Source: a bacterium
GTDB taxonomy: Bacteria; Methylomirabilota; Methylomirabilia; Methylomirabilales; 2-02-FULL-66-22
Direction: 5' to 3'
NCBI GenBank assembly: GCA_029580855.1
Contig: JAKPQH010000015.1
Span: 1-64,000, forward strand
DNA length: 64,000 nucleotides
Shown here piece by piece: positions 15,984-24,971 of the stretch; the stretch's first letter is position 1; each line of letters begins with the position of its first letter. The notes beneath the pieces are model-generated. The model searched no databases. It worked only from the letters and a program-made list of their open reading frames with translations, and was not told the DNA's origin. A program made the position numbers and the translations under genes.

Positions 15984-17142
15984 GGCATGGGAACATAGTC
16001 CGCAGCATACGGGAAGTCAAAAGCAAAGTGTCGCGCCGGCGATCTGGGCGGGGGTCCTGGCGGGCCTGGGCCGGCCGGAGGCTGCCGAACATCTCGCCGC
16101 GTGCCTCGCCGGGCCGACGGCGTGGGCGGACGTCCCCGCCGAGGCGCGCCGCCTGCGCGTCGCGCCCCTCCTGTATGCCGGTCTGCGCTCCGGGGCGGCG
16201 GAGACGGTCCCGCCTGACGTACTGGATGCGCTCCGTCGGATGACGCTGACCCTCGGCGCCCGCTCCGCGCGTCTCGAGCGGGCCGCGGCGGCGGCGATCG
16301 CGGCCGTGTCCGCGGACGGGATCCCCGTCCTGGTCCTGAAAGGCCTGGCCCTGCAGACTCTCGCGTACCCTCCGGGAATCGTTCGGCCGATGGACGACGT
16401 GGATCTCCTGGTCTCGCCGACCGACATGCCCCGGCTCCGCCGGTTGCTGTGGCGTCTCGGATACCGGAACGATCTCCGGGGCGAGGAAGATTTCTTTGCG
16501 CCCGACCTCTCGCACAGCATCGATGTCCACACCGGCCTCGTGAACACGACCCGGCTCCCGGCTCGGGGAGCATTGTGGCCCGAGCCGTTCCAGGCGATAT
16601 GGGAACGGCGGCAACCGTTCGCCTTGGGCGGAGCCACCGCCTGGACCCTGGGTCCATCGGACACCGTGCAACATCTCGCGGTTCACGCCGTCCACCACCA
16701 CGGCATGCAGGGCGCCGGGTGGATGGCGGATCTTTTGGCGGCGCTGCGCACCTGGCCCGACGCGATCCACGCCGCGCCGACGGCGCCGGCCGGCGTGCGG
16801 CGGAGCGTGTGGTACTGCCTGGAAGTCCTGGCAGGTCGCGGGTGCGATCCGGCGCCCGCGGCGCGCGCCGCGCTTCGACCGCGACGGCTGTTGCCCGGCG
16901 AGCGCAGCGCGCTGGCGATGGCCACCGAGACCGACCGCTCCGCGCAGATCCGATATGCGCTCACGCTCGCGTGCCTGCCCGGCTGGTCCCGCCGAGCCGC
17001 GTTCGTGAGGCAAGCGGTCTTCCCGTCGGACCCGATCGACGCCAGGGGCTTCGCCGACGCGGGTCAGCCATCGCGGCGCGCCCGACTCGCGCATTGGGGA
17101 CATCTGGTACGCCTGGCCGCGGGCCGGCGTTCCCCCTCGTGA
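15982..17142 (+). CDS. Nucleotidyltransferase family protein (NTP_transf_5 type)
   Basis: A 386-aa protein with the minimal nucleotidyltransferase signature VLVLKGLALQTLAYP followed by RPMDDVDLLV (metal-binding Asp pair) and HSIDVHTGL. Members of this family occur with PqqD and HprK-like genes in RiPP clusters, where they are thought to add a group to the (phospho)peptide, and also in polysaccharide loci. The start is either ATG 15982, preceded by GGTAGGG, or an upstream codon inside pqqD. It is the last gene before the glycan export operon and has no gene overlap with it. Confidence 0.75.
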   Translation: MAWEHSPQHTGSQKQSVAPAIWAGVLAGLGRPEAAEHLAACLAGPTAWADVPAEARRLRVAPLLYAGLRSGAAETVPPDVLDALRRMTLTLGARSARLERAAAAAIAAVSADGIPVLVLKGLALQTLAYPPGIVRPMDDVDLLVSPTDMPRLRRLLWRLGYRNDLRGEEDFFAPDLSHSIDVHTGLVNTTRLPARGALWPEPFQAIWERRQPFALGGATAWTLGPSDTVQHLAVHAVHHHGMQGAGWMADLLAALRTWPDAIHAAPTAPAGVRRSVWYCLEVLAGRGCDPAPAARAALRPRRLLPGERSALAMATETDRSAQIRYALTLACLPGWSRRAAFVRQAVFPSDPIDARGFADAGQPSRRARLAHWGHLVRLAAGRRSPS

Positions 17143-17172
17143 CCAAAAAGCGCCGAAATGCCAAGCAAATAC

Positions 17173-17201
17173 TTGACCAAGCCCATACCGTTCTATACAT
17201 T
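17173..17201 (+). promoter_or_regulatory. Promoter of the polysaccharide operon
   Basis: TTGACC at 17173-17178 with TACATT 17 bp downstream (17196-17201), or TATACA 15 bp downstream (17194-17199). It precedes the export lipoprotein gene by about 40 bp and is the only strong promoter seen before the long plus-strand gene run. Confidence 0.55.
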
Positions 17202-17236
17202 CGCGCGCAGTGGTGGCCAAACGGGGAGGTGCGTCG

Positions 17237-18322
17237 GTGAAGCACACGCCATGCGTCGCTTGCGCAATCGTGCTCTGCGTGCTCTTGGCCGGCTGCGGCG
17301 GCCTCCAGAAACCGTCCTATTCCACCAGCGTGAACGCGCCCACCTTTCCGCAGCCGCAGGCCGCGCCGGCCCCGTCTCCCGCCGATCCCCCGATGGAGCT
17401 TCCGCCCCTGCCCACGGAAAATAGCACCTTCGTGACCATTGCCGGGGTCCCGCAGTACCGCATCGGCCCGGGCGACGTGCTGGAGATCCTCGTGACGCGG
17501 GGCGCGACGCAGGAGAAACTCCAGACCGCGGTCCGGCCCACCGGCGTCGTCACCGTGCTTCTCGCCCAGGCCAAGGTGGACGGCCTCACCACCGACCAGG
17601 CTGCCGCGGCCATAGAAACGGAGCTCTCCGTGTTCTTCCGCAGGCCGACGGTGGACCTCCAGGTCAAGGAGTACCATAGCAAAAAGGTCACCGTGTTCGG
17701 GGCCGTCGGGGCGCAGGTCAGAGCGTCGGCCAACACCATTCCGCTCACCGGCCGGGTGACGCTCATGGACGCCGTCGCCAAGGCCGGCGGCTTTCACCAG
17801 AACGCCAGCCTCGACCGCGTCCGCGTCAGCCGGCCCTCCGCGGGCAAGACGTACACGGTGAACGTGTTCCGCTTCATTCAGGACGGGGACCTTTCCCAGG
17901 AGTTCGTTCTGGATGCCGGCGACGCCATCTTCGTCCCGGAGCAGGTGAAGGGCGAGGAGCGACGGGTCTTTTTGCTGGGCGAGGTGAGGACGCCCGGCCC
18001 GGCCCCCTACTTCCCCAACCTCACGCTCGGACAACTGATCGCGCAGGCCGGCGGATGGACCGATGCCGCCCGCTACGATCACGCCGCGGTCATTCGATCG
18101 GCGGCCGGTGTCACGGAGATCCTGACGGTCGACCTCCGGCGCCTGCTCCTGGAAGGGGACAAGCGTATCGACCAGTTTCTGAAACCCAACGACGTGGTCT
18201 TCGTGCCACGGACGCCCATCGCGAACTGGAATGCGTTTATCGGTCAGATCCGGCCGACGTTCGACCTGATCAACCAACCGCTCTACACGATCCTCTCGAT
18301 CAAAGCCATCGAGAGCTTCTAG
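17237..18322 (+). CDS. Polysaccharide export lipoprotein (Wza/OPX family)
   Basis: Outer-membrane export channel of Wzy-dependent capsule or exopolysaccharide systems. The 361-aa product has a lipoprotein signal with lipobox LAGC, a Pro-rich linker, a Poly_export domain (YRIGPGDVLEILVTRG) and two SLBB-like segments (VTVFGAVGAQVRASANTIPL and VFLLGEVRTPGPAPYFPN). GTG 17237 is chosen because GGGAGG lies 8 bp before it and the signal peptide then begins at once. It is 16 bp upstream of the Wzc-like gene. Confidence 0.92.
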   Translation: MKHTPCVACAIVLCVLLAGCGGLQKPSYSTSVNAPTFPQPQAAPAPSPADPPMELPPLPTENSTFVTIAGVPQYRIGPGDVLEILVTRGATQEKLQTAVRPTGVVTVLLAQAKVDGLTTDQAAAAIETELSVFFRRPTVDLQVKEYHSKKVTVFGAVGAQVRASANTIPLTGRVTLMDAVAKAGGFHQNASLDRVRVSRPSAGKTYTVNVFRFIQDGDLSQEFVLDAGDAIFVPEQVKGEERRVFLLGEVRTPGPAPYFPNLTLGQLIAQAGGWTDAARYDHAAVIRSAAGVTEILTVDLRRLLLEGDKRIDQFLKPNDVVFVPRTPIANWNAFIGQIRPTFDLINQPLYTILSIKAIESF

Positions 18323-18338
18323 TCGGGGGCGCACGCGC

Positions 18339-20597
18339 ATGCCACAGTACGATCTGAATCTTCGCGACTACTGGCGCATCCTCCGGAAGCGCGTGTGGAG
18401 CGTGGCGGCCGTCACGGCCGCGTTCGGTGCGCTGGCCCTGCTGTTCGCCGAGGTCCAGAAGCCCGACCCGCTGTACCGGGCCACGGCGGTCGTCAAGTTC
18501 GAGCGGACCACCACCCTCGCCAATCTGCTCGTCGACTCCATGGCCTTTTCGCAAGGCGATACCTTGAGCACGCAGGCCGCCGTCATCCGCAGCTTCCCCG
18601 TGCTCGAGCGAGCGGCCAAGAACCTGCGCCTCATCCCGTCCGGGCTCGACTCGGAAGCCATCAAGCAGAATCCGATGCACCTCCAGCTGCTCACCGACCT
18701 GCGCGGCCAGATCGCCGCTACGCCCGAGGAGAACACCACCCTGATCAACATCACGGCCACCGCCCGGGAGCCCAACGACGCCGCCCGGACCGCCACCGCC
18801 GTGGCGCAGGCGTATCAGGAGGAGAACGGCCTGCAGCGCAACCGGAAGATCGTGGAGGCGCGGCGCTTCATCGAGGAGCAGCTGCGGGACGTCACGGCCC
18901 GGCTCCATCGGGCCGAGGACGGGATCCGCGGCCTGAAGGAGGCGCGCGGCTTCGTGTCCCTCGCGGACGAGACCACCGCGTCCATGACGCGCCTGGCGGC
19001 GCTGGAGACCGAGCACGACAAGATCCGCCGGGACCAGGACGAGGTCGCCGATCAGATCCGGGCGCTGCAGCACCCGGCGGCGGCAGATATCCTCCCCTCC
19101 CGCATCCTCGGCGAGGCCGGCGACCCCGGCATCGCCAAGCTGACCGGTGCGCTCCTGGACCTCACCCTCGAGCGCGACAACCTCCTGGTCACCCTGACGC
19201 CGCAGCACCCGCAGATCCGCGACCTGGACGGCCGCATCGCCGCCATGCGCGAGGGCCTCGACGCGCGCATCCGCGCGGCACGCGAGCGCTCGATCCAGGA
19301 CCTCCGGATCAGGAGTCAGACGCTCGTGGGCCGGGCCGCGGCGCTGGAAGCACAGATCCGGAGCGTCCGCGAGGCGCGGCGGGCGCTGCCCGATCTGTCC
19401 CGGCAGTACGCCCAGCTCCAGCGGGAGGTGGCGCTGAACGAGACCCTGCAGTCGACGCTGCGGTCCAAGCTGCAGGAGGTCCAGATCAAGGAGCGGGAGC
19501 AGGTGGACGAGGTGAGTCTGGTGCGGCCGGCCACGGTGCCCGGCGCTCCCACCAATTCCCCGCAGACCGCGGGGAAAGCCATCGCCGGGCTGCTCATCGG
19601 GTTGACCGTCGGCTTGGTTCTGGCCTTCGTGGTGGAGTCCCTGGACACCTCCATCGGGACGATCCAGGACGTCGAGAGCTACCTGGAGGTCCCGGTCCTC
19701 GGCCTGATTCCCCTGATCGACCCGGTCAAGGACCCGCTCCTCGCGCCGCCCGAGGACGAGGACGACACCGGCCCGCTGGCGCGGATGCGCCCGTTCCTGA
19801 TCTCGCTGTTGAGCCCGCGCTCCACAGTGGCGGAGGCCTATCGCTCGCTCCGGACCAACGTGGAGTTCCTGTCCCTGGAAAAGAGCGCCAAGGCCATCTG
19901 CATGACCAGCGCGTCGCTGATGGAGGGAAAGACGACCACGGCCATCAACCTGGCCATCAGCATCGCGCAGATGGGCAAGAAGACCCTCCTGGTGGAGGCG
20001 GACCTCCGCAAGCCGTTCCTGCACCACGCCTTCGGCCTTCCGCGGGACCCGGGCCTGACCGAGGTCATCGTCGGGAACAAGGACTGGCGGGAGTGTCTCC
20101 GGACCACCACCGACCTGATGCTGGGACCCCTGGGCGTGGATACGCTCATGTCCACGCCGAACATCGATAAGCTGTACGTGTTGACGAGCGGCACGCCGCC
20201 GCCGAACCCCGCCGAGTTCCTCAACTCCCAACGCATGACCGACCTCATCGCCGGTTTCCGGGAGGAGTTCGACGTGGTCGTCTTCGACTGCCCGCCGATC
20301 CTCCCGGTCACCGATGCGGCCATCCTGGCGTCCAAGACCGATGGGACGCTGATCGTGTACCGTGTGGGCAAGATCGCCCGGTCGGCGCTCAAGCGGGCCA
20401 AGACCCTGCTCGAGAACGTGCGCGGGCGCGTCCTGGGCGTCGTCCTCACCGGCCTCAAGGCCGAGACCAGCCCGGACTACGAAGAGCTGCAGTACTATCG
20501 GTACATCTACGGGCAGGAGCCCGGGCAGGCCGACCGGATGCGGGTTCTCCCGCACCGGCGATCGGTCCTCGACAGGGTCAAAGGGCTCTTCTCGTGA
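18339..20597 (+). CDS. Wzc-type polysaccharide copolymerase and tyrosine autokinase
   Basis: Inner-membrane chain-length regulator fused to a BY-kinase, which works with the OPX channel. The 752-aa product has a Wzz domain with an N-terminal membrane helix (about 20-40), a long coiled-coil region (about 170-390), a second membrane helix (about 405-430) and a C-terminal kinase domain. Walker A reads ASLMEGKT, Walker A' LLVEADLRKP (Glu where Asp is usual) and Walker B VVFDCPP. The C-terminal segment PDYEELQYYRYIYG provides the tyrosine cluster for autophosphorylation. Coupled by GTGA to the next gene. Confidence 0.92.
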   Translation: MPQYDLNLRDYWRILRKRVWSVAAVTAAFGALALLFAEVQKPDPLYRATAVVKFERTTTLANLLVDSMAFSQGDTLSTQAAVIRSFPVLERAAKNLRLIPSGLDSEAIKQNPMHLQLLTDLRGQIAATPEENTTLINITATAREPNDAARTATAVAQAYQEENGLQRNRKIVEARRFIEEQLRDVTARLHRAEDGIRGLKEARGFVSLADETTASMTRLAALETEHDKIRRDQDEVADQIRALQHPAAADILPSRILGEAGDPGIAKLTGALLDLTLERDNLLVTLTPQHPQIRDLDGRIAAMREGLDARIRAARERSIQDLRIRSQTLVGRAAALEAQIRSVREARRALPDLSRQYAQLQREVALNETLQSTLRSKLQEVQIKEREQVDEVSLVRPATVPGAPTNSPQTAGKAIAGLLIGLTVGLVLAFVVESLDTSIGTIQDVESYLEVPVLGLIPLIDPVKDPLLAPPEDEDDTGPLARMRPFLISLLSPRSTVAEAYRSLRTNVEFLSLEKSAKAICMTSASLMEGKTTTAINLAISIAQMGKKTLLVEADLRKPFLHHAFGLPRDPGLTEVIVGNKDWRECLRTTTDLMLGPLGVDTLMSTPNIDKLYVLTSGTPPPNPAEFLNSQRMTDLIAGFREEFDVVVFDCPPILPVTDAAILASKTDGTLIVYRVGKIARSALKRAKTLLENVRGRVLGVVLTGLKAETSPDYEELQYYRYIYGQEPGQADRMRVLPHRRSVLDRVKGLFS

Positions 20598-22054
20598 CGA
20601 GGTCGGCGCCGTCCGCGAGGACGCGCGGCGTCGCGCCCCTGCCCGCGGACACGTCGACCCACCCCATCCCCCTGGCGCTGTTCGTGCTGTTGCTGGCGGC
20701 CGGCGGTGGGCTGTTCATCGCCCAGACGGGGCCGGGCCTCAGCCTGGGGGCCAGCCTGCTGGTCGTCCTCCTCTTTCTGAGCTTCCTGCACACCGAGCTG
20801 GCCCTCCACATCATCCTGCTCTCCATGCTCCTCTCGCCCGAGATCGTCGTGGGAGGCTTCGGCGGCGTGTCCATCGGCAAGCCCGACATCAAGGGCGACG
20901 TGCTCGTCGTGCGGATCGAGGACCTCATCCTGACCACGGTCTGCCTGGCCTGGCTGGCGCGGGCCGCCATCTTCAAGGACGTCGGTCTGGTCCGCAAGAC
21001 GCCGCTCAACGGTCCCATCGTGGCCTATACCGCCACCCTGGTCGTGGCCACCCTGCTGGGAACCTTCGCGGGCAACGTCCGCCCGCTGCGCGGGTTCTTC
21101 TTCACCCTGAAGTACGTCGAGTACTTCGTGGTCTACTTCATGGCGGTCAACTACATCCAGGACGATCGACAGCTCCGGCGTCTGCTCGGAACGGCCCTGG
21201 CCACCTGCGGCATCTCCGCCGTCATGGGGATCGCCCAGATCCCGTCGGGCGAGCGGGTCTCCGCTCCCTTCGAGGGAAAATACGGAGAACCCAACACCTT
21301 TGGCGGATACCTGGTGTTCATGCTGGCCCTGATCCTGGGGTTGGCCCTGGCCGCCAAGACCGTGGCGGCGCGGCTGAAGTGGTTCGCCCTGGCCGCCCTG
21401 ACACTCGTCCCGCTTCTCTACACGCTTTCCCGCACCTCGTGGCTCGCGGCCATGCCCATGCTCCTCACCCTGATCCTCCTCAGCCCGCGGCGTCTCATCC
21501 TGATTCTCGGCGTCGGGTGCGCGGTCATCCTCGGCTCCGCGGTGTTTCCCCAGCAGGTGCTGGACCGGTACAACTACACGTTTCACGCGCCGGAGGCCCG
21601 GGGCAGCGTCAGCATCGCAGGGGCGCGCTTCGACACCTCCACCAGCGCGCGGGTGGAGAGCTGGGGCTACGGAGTCCGCGGCTGGCTGAAGCGGCCGCTG
21701 CTCGGGTACGGGGTGACCGGCTTCGCGTTCATGGACGCGCAGTACGTCCGGGTGCTGGTGGAGGCCGGCCTGGTCGGGCTGGTCGCCTTTCTGTGGCTGC
21801 TCTGGCGGATCCTCCGGACCGCCTGGGGCACCTACCGTCGTAGCCTCGGCACACGCTTCGAAGGGCTGGCCCTCGGATACCTTGCCGGCTTCATGGCCTT
21901 GATCGCGCACTGTATCGGCGCCAACACGTTCATCATCGTGCGGATCATGGAGCCGTTCTGGTTCCTCACCGGTATCGTCACCGTTCTCCCGCTGATCCAC
22001 GAGGCCCGCGGGGCCGGTCCGGCCGCCCGGGGCTGGGACCGGCGGGCGGCGTGA
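20594..22054 (+). CDS. O-antigen ligase/polymerase-like membrane protein (Wzy/WaaL)
   Basis: A 486-aa integral membrane protein with about 11-12 hydrophobic segments and a periplasmic loop containing YNYTFHAPEARGSVSIAGARFDTSTSARVESWG, typical of the O-antigen ligase (RfaL/Wzy_C) family. In a Wzx/Wzy-type locus it would polymerise repeat units or ligate the glycan. It starts with GTG 20594 overlapping the Wzc stop. Whether it is a polymerase or a ligase cannot be told from sequence. Confidence 0.85.
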   Translation: MTRSAPSARTRGVAPLPADTSTHPIPLALFVLLLAAGGGLFIAQTGPGLSLGASLLVVLLFLSFLHTELALHIILLSMLLSPEIVVGGFGGVSIGKPDIKGDVLVVRIEDLILTTVCLAWLARAAIFKDVGLVRKTPLNGPIVAYTATLVVATLLGTFAGNVRPLRGFFFTLKYVEYFVVYFMAVNYIQDDRQLRRLLGTALATCGISAVMGIAQIPSGERVSAPFEGKYGEPNTFGGYLVFMLALILGLALAAKTVAARLKWFALAALTLVPLLYTLSRTSWLAAMPMLLTLILLSPRRLILILGVGCAVILGSAVFPQQVLDRYNYTFHAPEARGSVSIAGARFDTSTSARVESWGYGVRGWLKRPLLGYGVTGFAFMDAQYVRVLVEAGLVGLVAFLWLLWRILRTAWGTYRRSLGTRFEGLALGYLAGFMALIAHCIGANTFIIVRIMEPFWFLTGIVTVLPLIHEARGAGPAARGWDRRAA

Positions 22055-22069
22055 GGCCAGGCGCATGTC

Positions 22070-23494
22070 ATGACATCCATCTCACTGGGACGACCCACGC
22101 TGCTCCTCCTCCTCGGCCGGTTCGCCGGCTACGGCCTCGCCCTGCTCAACTCGATCCTGGTGGCGCGCGCGCTGGGGGCCGAGCGCCTCGGCGAATACGC
22201 CTATGCCATGGGGCTGGCGGGGCTGTTCGCCCTGCTGCCCAATCTCGGCATCAATCCCGTCGTCACGCGCGCCGTCGCCGCGCGGCCCGAGGACGAGGGC
22301 GCGGTTTTGCCGACCGCCGTCAAGACCCAGGCGGCCTTGGCGATCCTGGTCGCCTGCGCGATTCCGCTGTTCGCAGCCCTCCTGCCCGTCCAGCCTGTCC
22401 CGCTCGCGTACGTGGCGCTGGCGGCAACGCAGCTCGCGCTGGGGACGCTGGGCTGGCCGTATCTGGCCGTCCTGGCGGGACGCGGGGCGTTCGCCAGGGT
22501 GGCGGCCGTCGAACTCCTCAGCGCCCTGCTCGGCACCGCATGCCTCGTCGGGGCATTGCTCGTTGCGGGCGGGGTCTCCGGCGTGCTTGCCGCGCACGTC
22601 GTCGCGGCCGGGATCGCCGCCCTGCTGGCCCGCTTGCTCACACCTCCGGCGCGGCGGGATCCGCGCCGCCCTGTCCTGCGCCTCGGGGACCTGGTACGCC
22701 AGGCCGCACCCTTTGGTGCGACCGCCGCGGTGCAGGGCCTCTACACCCGGCTCGACGTCCTGCTCCTCGGACAGCTGGCCTCGCCGCGGGCCGTGGGCCT
22801 GTACAGCGTGGCCTACAAGGCTCCCAATCTGTTGACGTACGTCGGCAGCACCGTTGCCGGCCCGCTGTTCCCCCTCATGGCGCAGACCGGCACCACGGAG
22901 AACCCCGTGGCGTTTCAACGGGCGGTGCGAGCCCTGGGCGTCGTTGGACCGGGCGTGGCGCTCGCCCTCAGCGGTCTGGCCACGCCGATCCTCGGGCTGC
23001 TGTACGGTGCCGAGTACGAGGCGGCGGCCCCGCTCCTTGTCCTGCTGGCGTGGTCCGCCGCGGCCAACTGGCTGTATGCCCCGTTCGCCGTGGCCCTGCA
23101 GGCTCGACGCTGTGAAGGGTGGTGGCTGGCAAGCCTGATCGCCGCGCTGGCCGCGAACGCGGCCGGAAACCTCTGGATGATTCCGCGATGGGGCGCCCTG
23201 GGCGCCGCGGCCGCCACGTTCGTGTCCGAACTTGCCCTGGTCGCGCTCGGAGCGGGCCTGCTCGCCTCGCGGCTTCGCATCCTGCCGGCATGGCGCGCGA
23301 CGATGGGCGGACTGGTCGCGACGGCGCTGGGCTGTGTCGCGCTCTGGTTAGGCGGCGGCGGTCCGGCAGGAACCGTCATGGCCCTCGTCGCGTATGCCGT
23401 CCCGCTCTTCGCGCTGCGGATCGTCACCGCCGAGGACGGCTGCCTGGTGCTGGGATGGATTCGCCAGCTCGCCCCGCGTGCGGCGAGAACGTAG
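22070..23494 (+). CDS. Wzx-like polysaccharide flippase
   Basis: A 474-aa protein with about 12-14 membrane segments. The N-terminus (LLLLLGRFAGYGLALLNSIL, then ARALGAERLGEYAYAMGLAG) fits the oligosaccharide flippase family of the MATE/MVF superfamily, which moves lipid-linked repeat units across the inner membrane. It follows the Wzy-like gene by 15 bp, as expected for a Wzx/Wzy pathway. Confidence 0.87.
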   Translation: MTSISLGRPTLLLLLGRFAGYGLALLNSILVARALGAERLGEYAYAMGLAGLFALLPNLGINPVVTRAVAARPEDEGAVLPTAVKTQAALAILVACAIPLFAALLPVQPVPLAYVALAATQLALGTLGWPYLAVLAGRGAFARVAAVELLSALLGTACLVGALLVAGGVSGVLAAHVVAAGIAALLARLLTPPARRDPRRPVLRLGDLVRQAAPFGATAAVQGLYTRLDVLLLGQLASPRAVGLYSVAYKAPNLLTYVGSTVAGPLFPLMAQTGTTENPVAFQRAVRALGVVGPGVALALSGLATPILGLLYGAEYEAAAPLLVLLAWSAAANWLYAPFAVALQARRCEGWWLASLIAALAANAAGNLWMIPRWGALGAAAATFVSELALVALGAGLLASRLRILPAWRATMGGLVATALGCVALWLGGGGPAGTVMALVAYAVPLFALRIVTAEDGCLVLGWIRQLAPRAART

Positions 23495-23495
23495 G

Positions 23496-24047
23496 ATGAG
23501 CACGTGCGAGCCGAACCGCGCGGCACAGGGGATGGGGATACGAAAGGTCAACCTCGGCTCCGGCGGACAACCTCTCCCCGGCTATGTCAACGTGGACGTG
23601 AATGTGAACGCCGCCGGTGTGGACCTGGTGTGCGACCTGAACCAATACCCTTGGCCGTTCGGCTCCGACTCCATTGACGATGTCCGTATGGATCACGTCC
23701 TGGAGCACCTCCAGGACCGGAACCGCGCCGTGGCCGAGATCCACCGTATTCTGAAAACGGGGGGTATTGCCAGAATCCGCGTGCCGCATTTCACCTGGCA
23801 GTATGCCTACACCGATCCGACGCACCGCCATTTCTTCGGCTACTACACCTTTCAGTATTACGCACGCGATTGCGGCTATTTCGACTTTCAGTTCTCCTCG
23901 TGCAGCGTGCGCCTGACCTTCGGGAAGCGGCGTGCGCTTTGGAACAGACTTCTGGAACCGATCGCCAACCGATTTCCTACGGCGTACGAACAAAGCCCTC
24001 TGCGGGTATTTCCGGCCCTCGCGGTGGAGGCAACGCTTCGGAAATGA
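23496..24047 (+). CDS. SAM-dependent methyltransferase
   Basis: A 183-aa class I methyltransferase-like protein. Motif I is KVNLGSGGQPLPGYVNVDVN, a variant typical of small methyltransferases in glycan clusters, followed by DDVRMDHVLEHL and a motif VAEIHRILKTGGIARIRVPH. It starts one base after the flippase stop (ATG 23496). The likely target is a sugar of the repeat unit, by context only. Confidence 0.8.
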   Translation: MSTCEPNRAAQGMGIRKVNLGSGGQPLPGYVNVDVNVNAAGVDLVCDLNQYPWPFGSDSIDDVRMDHVLEHLQDRNRAVAEIHRILKTGGIARIRVPHFTWQYAYTDPTHRHFFGYYTFQYYARDCGYFDFQFSSCSVRLTFGKRRALWNRLLEPIANRFPTAYEQSPLRVFPALAVEATLRK

Positions 24048-24086
24048 CGAGGTCGCTCCGCCAACCGATAGTCCGGCGAGCAGCCC

Positions 24087-24971
24087 ATGATGCAAACGGG
24101 ACTTTCTGACCTCGCGCGGTCCGCGCTCCGGCGCGGGTACGCGGCCGCGCGGCGACACCTGTCGGGCTACGGGCTCCCGCGTTTTCGATTTGTCCGCGCC
24201 GCCGAGCGCCTCGTGCGCTCCGCGCTCCGCACCGAGGTGACCGACGTCCTCGGCCACCGCATGCGCCTGGATGCCAAGGACCGCGGGGAGCTGGCCATCC
24301 ACGGCATCTACGAACCGCTCGCCACGAATCTCGTGCGGGCCGAGCTCCGGCCGGGAGACGTGGTCCTCGACATCGGGGCCAACATCGGCTATTACACGCT
24401 GATCTTCGCCAAGGGCGTCGGCCCCGCAGGGCGCGTTTTTGCCTTCGAGCCGGAGCCCGGGAACTTCGCCCTCCTGGAAGAGAACGTCGCGGCCAACGGC
24501 TACGGCAATGTCACGCTCGCCCGCGTCGCGGTCTCGGACCGGGCCGGACGTGCGGAGCTCTACCTGGATGCCGACAACGCCGGCGATTGCCGGATGTACG
24601 ATTCGCACGATCGACGGCCGTCCGTGAACGTCGAGACCGTTCGACTGGACGACCATCTCGCTCGGCTCGACCGCATCGACCTGATCAAGATGGATATCCA
24701 GGGGGCGGAACCGGCGGCCCTGCAGGGCATGCACGGCCTCCTGGAACGGCACCGGAAGGTGAAACTCCTGCTGGAATTCTGGCCGTACGGCCTGCAACTC
24801 TTCGGCGCGGACCCGAAGGAATTCCTGGGCACGCTCTGCGAGGCGGGTTTCGCGCTCTGGAACTTGAACGAGCGGCGCGGCGGGATGGCGCGGGCCGGCG
24901 TGGCGGAACTCCTCTCCGAGTATCCGCCGACGCTCGACAGCGCGACGAACCTGTTTTGCGCGAGACCCTAA
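24087..24971 (+). CDS. FkbM-family methyltransferase
   Basis: A 294-aa protein with the FkbM methyltransferase core: VVLDIGANIGYYTLIFAK (SAM-binding motif I), VFAFEPEPGNFALLEENV, and DLIKMDIQGAEPAALQGM. Family members O-methylate sugars or related hydroxyls, so a role in capping or decorating the glycan is likely. Its stop overlaps the stop of the convergent methyltransferase gene by a few bases. Confidence 0.88.
   Translation: MMQTGLSDLARSALRRGYAAARRHLSGYGLPRFRFVRAAERLVRSALRTEVTDVLGHRMRLDAKDRGELAIHGIYEPLATNLVRAELRPGDVVLDIGANIGYYTLIFAKGVGPAGRVFAFEPEPGNFALLEENVAANGYGNVTLARVAVSDRAGRAELYLDADNAGDCRMYDSHDRRPSVNVETVRLDDHLARLDRIDLIKMDIQGAEPAALQGMHGLLERHRKVKLLLEFWPYGLQLFGADPKEFLGTLCEAGFALWNLNERRGGMARAGVAELLSEYPPTLDSATNLFCARP

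Noticed and set aside
18300-20555. 751-codon open frame on the minus strand
   Set aside because: Exact shadow of the Wzc-like gene; low-complexity composition and no motifs.
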